Origin: Zeus faber | Taxonomy: Eukaryota; Chordata; Actinopteri; Zeiformes; Zeidae | Assembly: GCA_960531495.1 (NCBI GenBank) | Contig: OY482849.1 | Span: 36,722,290-36,786,289, forward strand | Direction: 5' to 3' | DNA length: 64,000 nt | Shown here: one piece after another, positions 33,173-45,200 of the stretch | How positions within the stretch are numbered: the stretch's first letter is position 1 | Layout: each line of letters starts with the position of its first letter | Notes under the pieces: model-generated | What the model was told of the DNA's origin: nothing | Database searches by the model: none | Seen by the model: the letters and a program-made list of their open reading frames with translations, nothing else | Translations under genes and position numbers: made by a program

Positions 33173-36100
33173 AGATTCAAGATTCAAGATTTTTATTTGT
33201 CACATACATATACATACTTTCATACATATATGCAGTGAAATGTAATGCAACGCACCCGGTGATAGCACACAATATGTCCTAGGAAAAAATAAAAAATAAA
33301 ATAAAATAAAAAGTAGAAAATTCCTTTCTAATAGACCGACTAACTGACTCCTAAAACGTAATACAGTAAGTGGAATACTTATAGAATAAGATAATAATAT
33401 ATAGAATAAAATACAATAAAAATAAATTGAAATAAAATGGAATAGATAGAAGGAATATGGCTATGTATATACAGATATGTGCATTTAAAGTGGCATGTGA
33501 ATTAAAGTGGCGTTTGAATGTGAATAGTGTGAGGTAGTGTTTGCGATAATACAGCACAGTATACAACAGTACGGCGCAGCAATACGGCATCATGAACAAC
33601 CCTGAACAGTGATACAGTATGCGGTACAGTATGCTACATACAGTACAGTAGGTAGTGGAGCCTAGTGCATGGCTCAGTTAGGACCCCTGGTGAGGTCAGC
33701 ATTGACAGTTCTAATGGCTTGAGGGAAGAAACTCCGTCTCAGTCTCTCTGTTCTCGCTGCGTGACTGCGGAGGCGCTTGCCTGACCGCAGCAGCTGAAAC
33801 AGTCCGTTGTTGGGGTGATGAGGATCCTTCATGATCCTACGGGCTCTGCTACTACACCTCCTGGTGTATAACTCCTGCAAGGGGGGGAGGGTAGTTCCAG
33901 TGGTACGTTCAGCTGAACGCACCACCCTCTGCAGGGCCCGCCTGTCCTGGGCAGTACAGTTCCCAAACCAGGCAGTGATGTTGCCTGACAGGATGCTCTC
34001 CACTGCTCCAGAGTAGAAGGACTTGAGGATCCTCACCGAGACCCGGAATTTCCTCAGCTGCCTGAGGTGGTAGAGACGCTGCCTCGCCTTTCTCACCAGA
34101 GTGTCTGTGTGAACAGTCCATGTTAAGTCCTCTGTGATGTGGACTCCCAGATATCTGAAGCTGCTCACCCTATCGACAGAAGTCCCATTAATCCACAACG
34201 GCGCGTGCGTCCTCGATTGTGATCCACGCCTAAAGTCCACAATCAGCTCCTTGGTTTTGCTGACGTTCAGGTGTAGGCTGTTGTCCTGGCACCAGAGTGA
34301 CAGGTCAGCCACCTCCTCGCGGTAGGCCTTCTCATCGCAGTCGGTGATCAGGCCCACGACCACGGTGTCGTCAGCAAACTTGATGATGGTGTTGGAGCTG
34401 GACCTGGCCACACAGTCATGTGTGTACAGGGAGTACAGTAGGGGGCTGAGGACGCAGCCCTGGGGGGATCCTGTATTCAGGGTGAGGGAGCTTGACATGT
34501 ACTTCCCCACCTTGACCACCTGGGGGCGGCCTGTGAGGAAGTCCAGGATCCAGGTGCACAGCGGACCATTCAATCCGAGCTCCATCAGCTTGACAGCCAG
34601 TCTGGTGGGGACTATGGTGTTGAAAGCTGAACTATAATCAATGAACAGCATTCTCACATAGGCCCCCTTCTGGCCATCCAGGTGCGTGAGCGTGGTGTGC
34701 AGTACCTGAGAGACCGCGTCATCCGTGGATCTGTTCTGCCGGTACGCGAACTGCAACGGGTCCAAGGTGCGGGGGAGGGAGGCGCAGATGTAATCCTTAA
34801 TCAGCCTCTCCAAACACTTCATGACCACCGAGGTGAGGGCCACCGGACGGTAGTCATTCAGGCAGGTTGGAGAGGCGATCTTCAGGACAGGAACAACGGT
34901 GGACCTCTTGAAACAGGATGGGACCACTGATTCAGCCAGGGAGATGTTGAATATTGTGGTGAACACCGGAGCTAGCTGGTTAGCACAGGTCTTCAGTACT
35001 CGCCCAGATATGCCGTCTGGGCCGCAGCTTTCCTGGTGTTCACCCGCATCAAAGCCCTCCTGACCTCGTGCACGGACACTGAGAGTGCGCGCTCATCCCC
35101 AGCGGTGTAACTACAATTAGCCGGCGAGCTAGCGGTGTTGCTGCCAGACTCGAACCGCGCATAAAAGGAGTTCAGTTGGTTGGCCAGGAAGGCGTCCACA
35201 CTCGTGGCTGGGGAGGAGCTGCTCTTGTAGTTAGTTATTGTTCGCAGCCCCTCCCACAAGCGTCTTGTGTCCCCCCGCTCCATCTGCAGCTCCACGGTGT
35301 CTCTGTACGTCCGTTTAGCGTCCCTCACCGCCCTCCGCAGATTGTACGACGCCGCTTTGTAATTGTCCATGTTACCAGATACAAGTCCGTCGTTGTAAGC
35401 GGCCGTGCGAGCATTCAGAGCGCAGCGGATGGATTTATCAACCTATGGTTTCTGGTTTGGAAATATCCGAACTTTCACCGTGGGAACGATTTCATCCGCG
35501 AGCGTAGCCACGAAACTTACTACAGCCTCCGTAAACTCGCTGATGTCACTTGAACTTGTTTGGAACATGTCCCAGTCTACGTCAGTCAGAGCGTCCTGAA
35601 GCACAGCCTCTGATTGGTCCGTCCACCGCTTCACCTCCCTCGTCATCACTAGATCCGATCAGAGGCCTGTAAACAGGAAGCAGCGAGATCGCGGCGTGAT
35701 CTGATTTCCCGAAAGCAGGGAGCGACACGGGCTTGTGTCTGTTCTTGTAAGGAGTGTAGCAATGGTCCAGAGTTCTGTCTCCCCTGGTGGCACACGTCAT
35801 GTGTTGGTGGAAATTCGGCAGAACTTTTTTCAGGTTGGCCCTGTTAAAGTCCCCAGTCACCACCACAGCCGCGTCGGGATGTCTGTTCTGAAATCCGCAC
35901 AACACATCGTACAGAACCGACAGAGCTGCGTCGGTGTCCGCTTGCGGTGGGATATAAACGGCTGTAATGATGACCGTGCTGAATTCCCGGGGGAGATAAA
36001 ATGGACGGCATAGGATGGTCAGCTGTTCCAGGTTCGGCGAGCAGGAGTGGGAGAGGAATTTGGTGTTGTTGGCGTTACACCAGCGGTTGTTTACCATTAG

Positions 36101-36199
36101 GCAGACGCCTCCACCTTTGGATTTCCCCCACTCTCCCGTTCTGTCGCCGCGGAACACGGAGAAGGCCTCGGCTGGACGTATGGCTTCATCCGGCACCAG
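33173..36199 (-). mobile_element. L2/CR1-group LINE, copy 4 (longest)
   Basis: 3' tail GATTCAAGATTCAAGA at 33,173, 3' UTR to 33,670, RT to about 35,400, endonuclease to 36,196. Flanked by TGTGTTACAG satellite on both sides, so it inserted into the array. Only the 5' end of the endonuclease and ORF1 are missing. Confidence 0.88.
33674..36196 (-). pseudogene. LINE ORF2 with three lesions
   Basis: Endonuclease part (36,196-35,600) shows SKGGGVCLMVN, TAVYIPPQAD, VVTGDFN and GKSDHAAISL. Lesions: a frame change near 35,620, TGG to TAG at 35,443-35,445 (KPW in copy 2), and a one-base loss near 35,020 inside KAAGPDG. The last 430 codons are open: RT motifs [24 protein letters not shown], intact FADD at 34,367-34,378, and the C-terminal [12 protein letters not shown] region. 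Endonuclease and RT would together have been one polyprotein making cDNA at a nicked target. Confidence 0.85.
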
Positions 36200-37338
36200 A
36201 GTGTGTACCAGTGTGTGTTACAGTGTGTTACAGTGTGTTACAGAGTGTGTTACAGTGTGTGTTACAGTATGTGTTACAGTTTGTTACAGTGTGTGTTACA
36301 GTGTGTTACAGTGTGTGTTACAGCGTGTGTTACAGCGTGTGTTACAGCGTGTTACAGTGTGTGTACCAGTGTATGTTACAGAGTGTGTTACAGTGTGTGT
36401 ACCAGTGTGTACCAGTGTGTTACAGAGTGTGTGTTACAGTGTGTTACAGTGTGTGTTACAGTGTGTGTTACGGTGTGTTACAGTGTAGGTTACAGTGTGT
36501 GTTACAGTGTGTGTTACAGTGTGTGTTACAGTGTGTGTTACAGTGTGTGTTACAGTGTGTTACAGTGTGTGTTACAATGTGTGTAACAGTGTGTTACAGA
36601 GTGTGTTACAGTGTGTGTTACAGTGTGTTACAGTTTGTTACAGCGTGTGTTACAGTGTGTGTACCAGTGTATGTTACAGTGTGTGTTACGGTGTGTTACA
36701 GTGTGTGTTACAATGTGTGTAACTGTGTGTTACAGGGTGTGTTACAGTGTGTGTTACAGTGTGTGTTACAGTGTGTTACAGTTTGTTACAGCGTGTGCTA
36801 CAGTGTATGTTACAGTGTATGTTACAGTGTGTTACTGTGTGTGTTACAGTGTGTTACAGTGTGTGTTATAGTGTGTTACAGTGTATGTTACAGTGTATGT
36901 TACAGTGTGTTACAGTGTGTGTTACAGTGTGTTACAGTGTGTGTTATAGTGTGTTACAGTATATGTTACAGAGTGTGTTACAGTGTGTGTACCAGTGTGT
37001 GTTACAGTGTGTGTACCAGTGTGTGTTACAGTGTGTGTTACAGTGTGTGTTACAGTGTGTGTTACAGTGTGTTACAGCGTGTTACAGTGTGTATTACAGT
37101 GTGTTACAGTGTGTGTTACAGTGTGTTCTACAGTGTGTATTACAGTGTGTTACAGTGTGTTACAGTGTGTGTTACAGTGTGTTACAGTGTTTTACAGTGT
37201 GTTACAGTGTGTGTTACAGTGTGTTACAGTGTGTGTTACAGTGTGTGTTACAGTGTGTGTTACAGTGTGTTACAGTGTGTGTTACAGTGTGTGTTACAGT
37301 GTGTGTTACAGTGTGTTAGAGTGTGCGTTACAGTGTGT
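36199..37338. repeat. TGTGTTACAG satellite, block
   Basis: 10/12-bp units as at 32,417. A 476-codon frame (36,001-37,431) joins LINE antisense sequence to this repeat and is not a gene. Confidence 0.95.
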
Positions 37339-37445
37339 GGGCTGCTAATACAGAAACCCCCCCCATGGTGCAGCCTGGGAAACGCTAACTGGTACAATCT
37401 GATATCATTATCTGATCATTATTACCAGTAGGCCAATATCTGTAT
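37339..37445. repeat. Interrupting unique segment, first of two copies
   Basis: About 107 bases (GGGCTGCTAATACAG ... AATATCTGTATACT) recur at 37,790-37,897, offset about 451. The satellite between them was duplicated with it. Confidence 0.8.
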
Positions 37446-37457
37446 ACTCTATATGTG

Positions 37458-37789
37458 TACCAGTGTGTGTTACAGTGTGTTACAGTGTGTGTTACAGTGT
37501 GTTACAGTGTGTGTTACAGTGTGTGTTACAGTGTGTTACAGTGTGTGTTACAGTGTGTATTACAGTGTGTTACAGTGTGTTATAGTGTGTGTTGCAGTGT
37601 GTGTTACAGTGTGTTACAGTGTGTTACAGTGTGTATTACAGTGTGTTACAGTGTGTGTTACAGTGTGTGTTACAGTGTGTTACAGTGTTTTACAGTGTGT
37701 TACAGTGTGTTACAGTCTGTGTTACAGTTTGTTACAGTGTGTTACAGTGTGCGTTACAGTGTGTGTTACAGTGTGTGTTACAGTGTGTG
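37458..37789. repeat. TGTGTTACAG satellite, block
   Basis: Same satellite between the two copies of the unique segment. Confidence 0.95.
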
Positions 37790-37899
37790 GGCTGGTAATA
37801 CAGAAACCTCCCCGTGGTGCAGCCTGGGAAACGCTAACTGGTACAATCTGATATCATTATCTGATCATTATCACCAGTAGGCCAATATCTGTATACTTA

Positions 37900-40800
37900 C
37901 CCGACCAATCTATTGCATGACGACGCCAAAGATGCCGCAGAGACACTTACGCCCCTCGGGGCCTGCGCTGTCAATCGCTTCAATCAACATTGAAGGCTTC
38001 TCCAGATGCAAGGCAGACATACTAGTGACAGTGATGAAACGCTTCGACATAGTTTACATGCAGGAAACCCACATCGGCCCTGCTCAACAGAGACCCGCCC
38101 TGCCTGGAATGAAGCTGGTGGCAGAGATCCGTCACACACAGTACGGATCAGCCGTATTCAACTGACCAAACCTCACGATTGAAGAGGTCTGCACCGACAC
38201 CACCGAAGGGCAAATGGAAACCATCACAGTTGCCCTCCCAAATGTCTCTGTCACATCAGTGTACAAACCCCCCAAAAGCCCATTCTCCCATACCGAACTG
38301 CTAGATAGATGCAAGAGGAAATTCCAGATCAGCATTGGAGACTTCAATGCCCATAGCACATCGTGGGGCTATAAAGAGAACAACCAAGATGGAGATGCAG
38401 TCGAAACCTGGCTTGAGTCGAAACACCTGACCCTGATCCATGACGCCAAACTGCCAAAATCCTTCCATAGCGCCAGATGGAAACAAGGATAAAACCCAGA
38501 CCTTGTCTGTGTGAGCAGCGAGCTAGCATCCAGAGCAGTGAAAGAGGTCCTGGACCCCATCCCCCACTCACAACACCGACCTATCACTATAACCATCCGA
38601 TCCATTCTCAAAGCAACAACCATCCCCTTCCGTAGAAGTTTCAACCTGCGGAAAGCCGACTGGCTGTCGTACCAACAGGAGATCGAAGACTCAATCCCCA
38701 GCATACCACCACACCCCAACAGCTATACCACGTTTACAGACCTGCTGAAAAGGTCAGCCAGACAACATATTCCAAGAGGATGCCAGACCGAGTACATCCC
38801 CAGGTTGTCAGAAACATCTAGTGACCTACTCCAGGCCTACCATACGGCATACCGCGAAGACCCTTTCTCCTCCACCACCACGGCACTCGGAGAGATCCTA
38901 CTAAACAACGTCGGGGAAGATCGCAAGCAAGTCTGGTCGGAGCTGAAACACCAACATGACCAACAACAGCAGGAAGGCGTGGGCCACGATTCGCCGCCTT
39001 GGTGCAGACCATACCACACCACCCACACTTACAACAGTCACAGCAAACTCAGTCGCAGCACAGCTGGTGTTAAACGGGTGCAGCCAAACTCGCCGCAGAC
39101 CCACAGGAGAATACCGCCGGACAGCTGTACCAGACCACCCACAACCAGCAAGTGCCCTTACCAAGCCCTTCGATCCAGAAGAACTTGAAGCAGCACTGTG
39201 CTCGCTGAAACCCGGGAAAGCAGCAGGAATCGATGATGTACTGGCGGAAATGATACAGCACCTGGGACCTAAAGCAAAGACCTGGCTCCTACAAATGCTG
39301 AACTCATGCATGGCTAAGAAAACCATCCCACCCGTATGGAGAAAAGCCAAGACTGTCGCTATCCCCAAACCTGGAAAGGACCCATCATCACCAAAGAGCT
39401 ACAGACCGATTTCCCTCCTCTGCATAACCTACAAGCTCTATGAGAGGCTATTACTCCAACGCCTAACACCACTTATAGACTCCAAGCTCACTAAAGATCA
39501 AGCCGGTTTCCGTCCTGGCCGCTCCTGTGCTGGGCAGCTACTGAACCTCACCCAACACATTGAGGATGGTTTTGAGTGCAAACTCATCACCGGAGCAGCT
39601 TTCATAGACCTCACCGCTGCCTATGACATTGTCCAGCACCGTGCCATGATCAGGAAACTTTTGGACATGACTGGCGACCTCGACCTCGACCTCTGCCAAG
39701 TCATAAAAAGTCTTCTCAACAACCGGCGCTTCTTCGTTCCACTAAACGACAAGAAGAGCAAATGGAATGCCCAAAAGAATGGCCTAACACAAGGCAGTGT
39801 ACTGGTCCCTCTCCTCTTAAACATCTACACCAACGACCAACCACTCCCCCCACAATGCCGCCGCTTCATCTAAGCTGATGACCTCTGCATCACCACCCAA
39901 CAAGAGAGCTTCCATAAAATCGAACCCGTCCTGGAAAGTGCCCTCCAAGAGATGTCCACCTACTACAATAACAACCACTTGAAACCCAACCCATCAAAAA
40001 CCCAGCTATGCAGTTTCCATCTAAAAAACCGAGATACAGGAAAAGAACTGAGCATCTCATGGGATGGCCACAAACTCTTGAACCATCCCCATCCTGTCTA
40101 CCTTGAAGTCACACTCGACAGGACACTCTCTTTCAAAACCCACCTGCAGAACACCAAAGCCAAGGTCAACACCCGCAATAACATCCTGCGCAAACTAGTC
40201 AACTCAAAGTGGGGCGCTGATCCACCAACCATCCGCGCTACGGCCCTAGCCCTGTGCCTCTCCACAGCTGAGTATGCATGTTCAAGCTGGAGCCGCTCCA
40301 ACCGCACCAAACTGGTGGACACGGCCCTCAACGACACCTGCCGCATCATCACGGGCTGCATAAAGACAACGCCAGCCCCGTGCCTCTATGCACTAGCCGG
40401 CATTGCCCCCCCTCACATCAGACGGTCCATCGTCGCCCAAGATGAGCGGAAAGCACAGGAGTCTGACATGAGGCGCCCCTGTACGGACACACAGCACCCC
40501 CATCCAGACTGAAATCCAGAGCCAGCTTCCTGCATACAGTCCCCCCTCTCCAGCCCACCAAAGAAACGCCACGGAACAACATCTGGAGCGTTGAATGGCA
40601 CCAACTCAACACCCCAGCCCAAGAATGGATGGAGAGAGGAATAACACCAACCAAATGCCTCGCCAGCGGACACGACCTCCCATGGCCGACCTGGAAGACC
40701 CTCAACAGACTGCGGGTGGAGCAGAGGAGGCGCAAAGCACTGTTGAAGACATGGAACTACCACACAGAGGACACGTGTGGCTGTGGAGCAGTACAGACAA

Positions 40801-40937
40801 TGTCCCACCTGCTGGACGTGACGACGCCCCCCCAGTGCAGCCCCCAGGACCTGGCTGAACCGACCCCACCAGCTGTGCCCTGCGCTAGATACTGGCAGAA
40901 TGACATCGAAGATTGCAAAGGACTCGAAGAAGAAGAC
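37900..40937 (+). mobile_element. Jockey/I-group LINE, single copy
   Basis: A LINE unrelated to the other family: endonuclease, RT, and a C-terminal region with a cysteine/histidine cluster (EDTCGCGAVQTMSHLL). It ends GAAGAAGAAG, a tail common to this type, directly joined to TGTGTTACAG satellite at 40,938. Clade inferred from RT style only. Confidence 0.8.
37917..40920 (+). pseudogene. Broken LINE ORF2 (endonuclease, RT)
   Basis: Endonuclease pieces: SIASINIEGFSRCKADIL, DIVYMQETH, ISIGDFNAHS, with stops at about 38,163 and 38,490. RT from about 38,956: LKPGKAAGIDDV, KSYRPISLLC, DQAGFRPGRSC, AAFIDLTAAYD, LTQGSVLVPLLLN. The catalytic YADD box reads stop-ADD: TAC/TAT became TAA at 39,871-39,873. 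The frame reopens at 39,952-40,512 and, shifted, at 40,629-40,930. Not functional. Confidence 0.85.
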
Positions 40938-41698
40938 AGTGTGTGTTACAGTGTGTTACAGTGTGTGTTACAGTGTGTGTTACAGTGTGTGTTACTTTGT
41001 GTTAAAGTGTGTGTTACAGTATGTGTTACAGTGTGTTACAGTGTGTGTTGCAGTGTGTTACAGTGTGTGTTACAGTGTGTTACAGTGTGTTACAGTGTGT
41101 GTTATAGTGTGTGTTACAGTGTGTTACAGTGTGTGTTACAATGTGTTACAGTGTGTTACAGTGTGTGTTACAGTGTGTTACAGTGTGTGTTATAGTGTGT
41201 GTTACAGTGTGTTACAGTGTGTGTTGCAGTGTGTTACAGTGTGTGTTACAGTGTGTTACAGTGTGTTACAGTGTGTGTTATAGTGTGTGTTACAGTGTGT
41301 TACAGTGTGTGTTACAATGTGTTACAGTGTGTTACAGTGTGTGTTACAGTGTGTTACAGTGTGTGTTATAGTGTGTGTTACAGTGTGTTACAGTGTGTGT
41401 TGCAGTGTGTTACAGTGTGTGTTACAGTGTGTGTTACAGTGTGTTACAGTGTGTGTTACAGTGTGTGTTACAGTGTGTGTTACTTTGTGTTAAACTGTGT
41501 GTTACAGTATGTGTTACAGTATGTGTTACAGTGTGTTACAGTGTGTGTTACAGTGTGTGTTACAGTGTGTGTTATAGTGTGTGTTACAGTGTGTGTTACA
41601 ATGTGTTACAGTGTGTGTTACAGTGTGTTACAGTATATGTTACAGAGTGTGTTACAGTGTGTGTTACAGTGTGTTATAGTGTGTTACAGTGTGTGTTA

Positions 41699-41701
<3 letters not shown>
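40938..41701. repeat. TGTGTTACAG satellite, block
   Basis: Contains an internal direct duplication: 41,040-41,210 and 41,215-41,385 are almost the same. Confidence 0.95.

Positions 41702-41780
<79 letters not shown>
41702..41780. repeat. (GT)n microsatellite beside a stab1 donor
   Basis: About 39 GT units. On the transcribed strand it is (CA)n beginning some 10 bases after the donor of the exon at 41,789. Confidence 0.95.
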
Positions 41781-41785
<5 letters not shown>

Positions 41786-41788
41786 CAC

Positions 41789-41917
41789 CTGGTTGTGTGT
41801 GACTGTCAGCTCGGCTCCCAACCAGCTGGTGATTACTTCCTCTTGCTCCCGTTCTTCGTCGAGACGGAGGCTGTGATTGGCCGAAACGTGGAGCTCCACC
41901 TCCCTCCCAGAGAGAGT
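41789..41917 (-). CDS. stab1: stab1 exon: middle of the last FAS1 domain
   Basis: 43 codons, phase 0 at both ends, acceptor GTGTTAG, donor GTGCAC. Begins TLSGREVELHVSANHS, matching the STAB1 motif TLSG-x-x-LELH; ends at GAELTVTHNQ. Confidence 0.9.
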
Positions 41918-42296
41918 CTAACACACACACACATATACACACACATATAAGAATGACTGAACCCGCATGACTTCCTGCACAGCAGTATGACTTCCTGTCA
42001 GTGTACTATCCAGTACATACTGCTGCAGATTGTTTTATGATTTGAAATTTGCTTTGATATTCAGAAATATTGTTTTATGAAATAAATATTCTTCAGGGAC
42101 GGTATTTACTACGGGGTGAGGTACCCCCCCCCAAGACTACAGTGGACGATTCCATTGCACAGAGGTGGAGGTGGAGGTGTGTGGACACATGCTGCTCCCC
42201 AGTGGCACTGGGGAGGCCTTAGACCACGCCCCCTTTTTGGTGACTTCAATGATTAAAATATTCTGTTTCCTGGGAAATAACCCTGGAGCAAGGTTG
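41918..42296. other. Intron start region without feature
   Basis: Non-repetitive intronic sequence 5' of the exon at 41,789 on the transcribed strand. Nothing recognised. Confidence 0.4.
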
Positions 42297-45200
42297 TAAC
42301 AGTGTGTTACAGTGTGTTACAGCGTGTGTTACAGTGTGTTACAGTGTGTGTTACAGCGTGTGTTACAGCGTGTGTTACAGTGTGTTACAGCGTGTGTTAC
42401 AGTGTGTGTTACAGGGTGTGTTACCAGTGTGTGTTACCAGCGTGTGTTACAGTGTGTTACAGTGTGTGTTACAGTGTGTGTTACAGTGTGTTACAGCGTG
42501 TGTTACAGTGTGTTACAGTGTGTGTTACAGTGTGTTACAGCGTGTGTTACAGTGTGTTACAGCGTGTGTTACAGTGTGTGTTACAGGGTGTGTTACCAGC
42601 GTGTGTTACCAGCGTGTGTTACAGTGTGTGTTACAGTGTGTTACAGCGTGTGTTACAGTGTGTTACAGCGTGTGTTACAGTGTGTGTTACAGGGTGTGTT
42701 ACCAGCGTGTGTTACCAGCGTGTGTTACAGTGTGTGTTACAGTGTGTTAGTGTGTGTTACAGTGTGTGTTACAGTGTGTTACAGCGTGTGTTACAGTGTG
42801 TTACAGTGTGTTACAGTGTGTTAGTGTGTGTTACAGTGTGTGTTACAGTGTGTGTTACAGTGTGTTACAGTGTGTGCTACAGTGTGTTACAGTGTGTGTT
42901 ACAGTGTGTTACAGTGTGTTACAGCGTGTGTTACAGTGTGTTACAGCGTGTGTTACAGTGTGTTACAGTGTGTGTTACAGTGTGTTACAGCGTGTGTTAC
43001 AGTGTGTTACAGCGTGTGTTACAGTGTGTTACAGTGTGTTAGTGTGTGTTACAGTGTGTGTTACAGTGTGTGTTACAGTGTGTTACAGTGTGTGTTACAG
43101 TGTGTTACAGTGTGTTATAGTGTGTGTTACAGGGTGTGTTACAACGTGTTACAGTGTGTGTTACAGTGTGTTACAGTGTGTGTAACAGTGTGTTAGTGTG
43201 TGTTACAGTGTGTGTTACAGTGTGTTACAGCGTGTGTTACAGTGTGTTACAGTGTGTTACAGTGTGTTAGTGTGTGTTACAGTGTGTGTTACAGTGTGTG
43301 TTACAGTGTGTTACAGTGTGTGCTACAGTGTGTTACAGTGTGTGTTACAGTGTGTTACAGTGTGTTACAGCGTGTGTTACAGTGTGTTACAGCGTGTGTT
43401 ACAGTGTGTTACAGTGTGTGTTACAGTGTGTTACAGCGTGTGTTACAGTGTGTTACAGCGTGTGTTACAGTGTGTTACAGTGTGTTAGTGTGTGTTACAG
43501 TGTGTGTTACAGTGTGTGTTACAGTGTGTTACAGTGTGTGTTACAGTGTGTGTTACAGTGTGTGTTACAGTGTGTTACAGTGTGTTATAGTGTGTGTTAC
43601 AGGGTGTGTTACAACGTGTTACAGTGTGTGTTACAGTGTGTTACAGCGTGTGTTACAGCGTGTGTTACAGTGTGTTATAGTGTGTGTTACAGTGTGTGTT
43701 ACAGTGTGTTACAGTGTGTCACAGTGTGTGTTACAGTGTGTTACAGTGTGCCACAGTGTGTGTTGCAGTGTGTGTTACAGTGTGTGTTACATTGTGTTAC
43801 AGTGTGTGTTACAGTGTGTTAGTGTGTGTTACAGTGTGTGTTACAGTGTGTTACAGCGTGTGTTACAGTGTGTGCTACAGTGTGTGTTATAGTGTGTGTT
43901 ACAACGTGTTACAGTGTGTGTTACAGTGTGTCACAGCGTGTGTTACAGTGTATGTTACAGGGTGTGTTACAACGTGTTACAGTGTGTGTTACAGTGTGTT
44001 ACAGTGTGTGTTACAGCGTGTGTTACAGTGTGTTACAGTGTGTGTTACAGTGTGTTACAGTGTGTTACAGTGTGTGCTACAGTGTGTTACAGTGTGTGTT
44101 ACAGTGTGTGTTACAGTGTGTTACAATGTGTGTTACAGTGTGTTACAGTGTATTACAGTGTGTGTTACAGTGTATTACAGTGTGTGTTACAGTGTGTTAC
44201 AGTGTGTTACAGTGTGTGTTACAGGGTGTGTTACAATGTGTTACAGTGTGTGTTACAGCGTGTGTTACAGCGTGTGTTACAGTGTGTTACAGTGTGTGTT
44301 ACAGTGTGTTACAGTGTGTCACAGTGTGTGTTACAGTGTGTTACAGTGTGTGTTACAGTGTGTTACAGTGTGTTACAGCGTGTGTTACAGTGTGTTACAG
44401 CGTGTGTTACAGTGTGTTACAGTGTGTGTTACAGTGTGTTACAGCGTGTGTTACAGTGTGTTACAGCGTGTGTTACAGTGTGTTACAGTGTGTTAGTGTG
44501 TGTTACAGTGTGTGTTACAGTGTGTGTTACAGTGTGTTACAGTGTGTGTTACAGTGTGTTACAGTGTGTTATAGTGTGTGTTACAGGGTGTGTTACAACG
44601 TGTTACAGTGTGTGTTACAGTGTGTTACAGTGTGTGTAACAGTGTGTTAGTGTGTGTTACAGTGTGTGTTACAGTGTGTTACAGCGTGTGTTACAGTGTG
44701 TTACAGTGTGTTACAGTGTGTTAGTGTGTGTTACAGTGTGTGTTACAGTGTGTTACAGTGTGTGCTACAGTGTGTTACAGTGTGTGTTACAGTGTGTTAC
44801 AGTGTGTTACAGCGTGTGTTACAGTGTGTTACAGTGTGTGTTACAGTGTGTTACAGCGTGTGTTACAGTGTGTTACAGCGTGTGTTACAGTGTGTTACAG
44901 TGTGTTAGTGTGTGTTACAGTGTGTGTTACAGTGTGTGTTACAGTGTGTTACAGTGTGTGTTACAGTGTGTGTTACAGTGTGTGTTACAGTGTGTTACAG
45001 TGTGTTATAGTGTGTGTTACAGGGTGTGTTACAACGTGTTACAGTGTGTGTTACAGTGTGTTACAGCGTGTGTTACAGCGTGTGTTACAGTGTGTTATAG
45101 TGTGTGTTACAGTGTGTGTTACAGTGTGTTACAGTGTGTCACAGTGTGTGTTACAGTGTGTTACAGTGTGCCACAGTGTGTGTTGCAGTGTGTGTTACAG

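Noticed and set aside
36001-37431. 476-codon frame
   Set aside because: It fuses antisense LINE sequence with satellite across an insertion junction.
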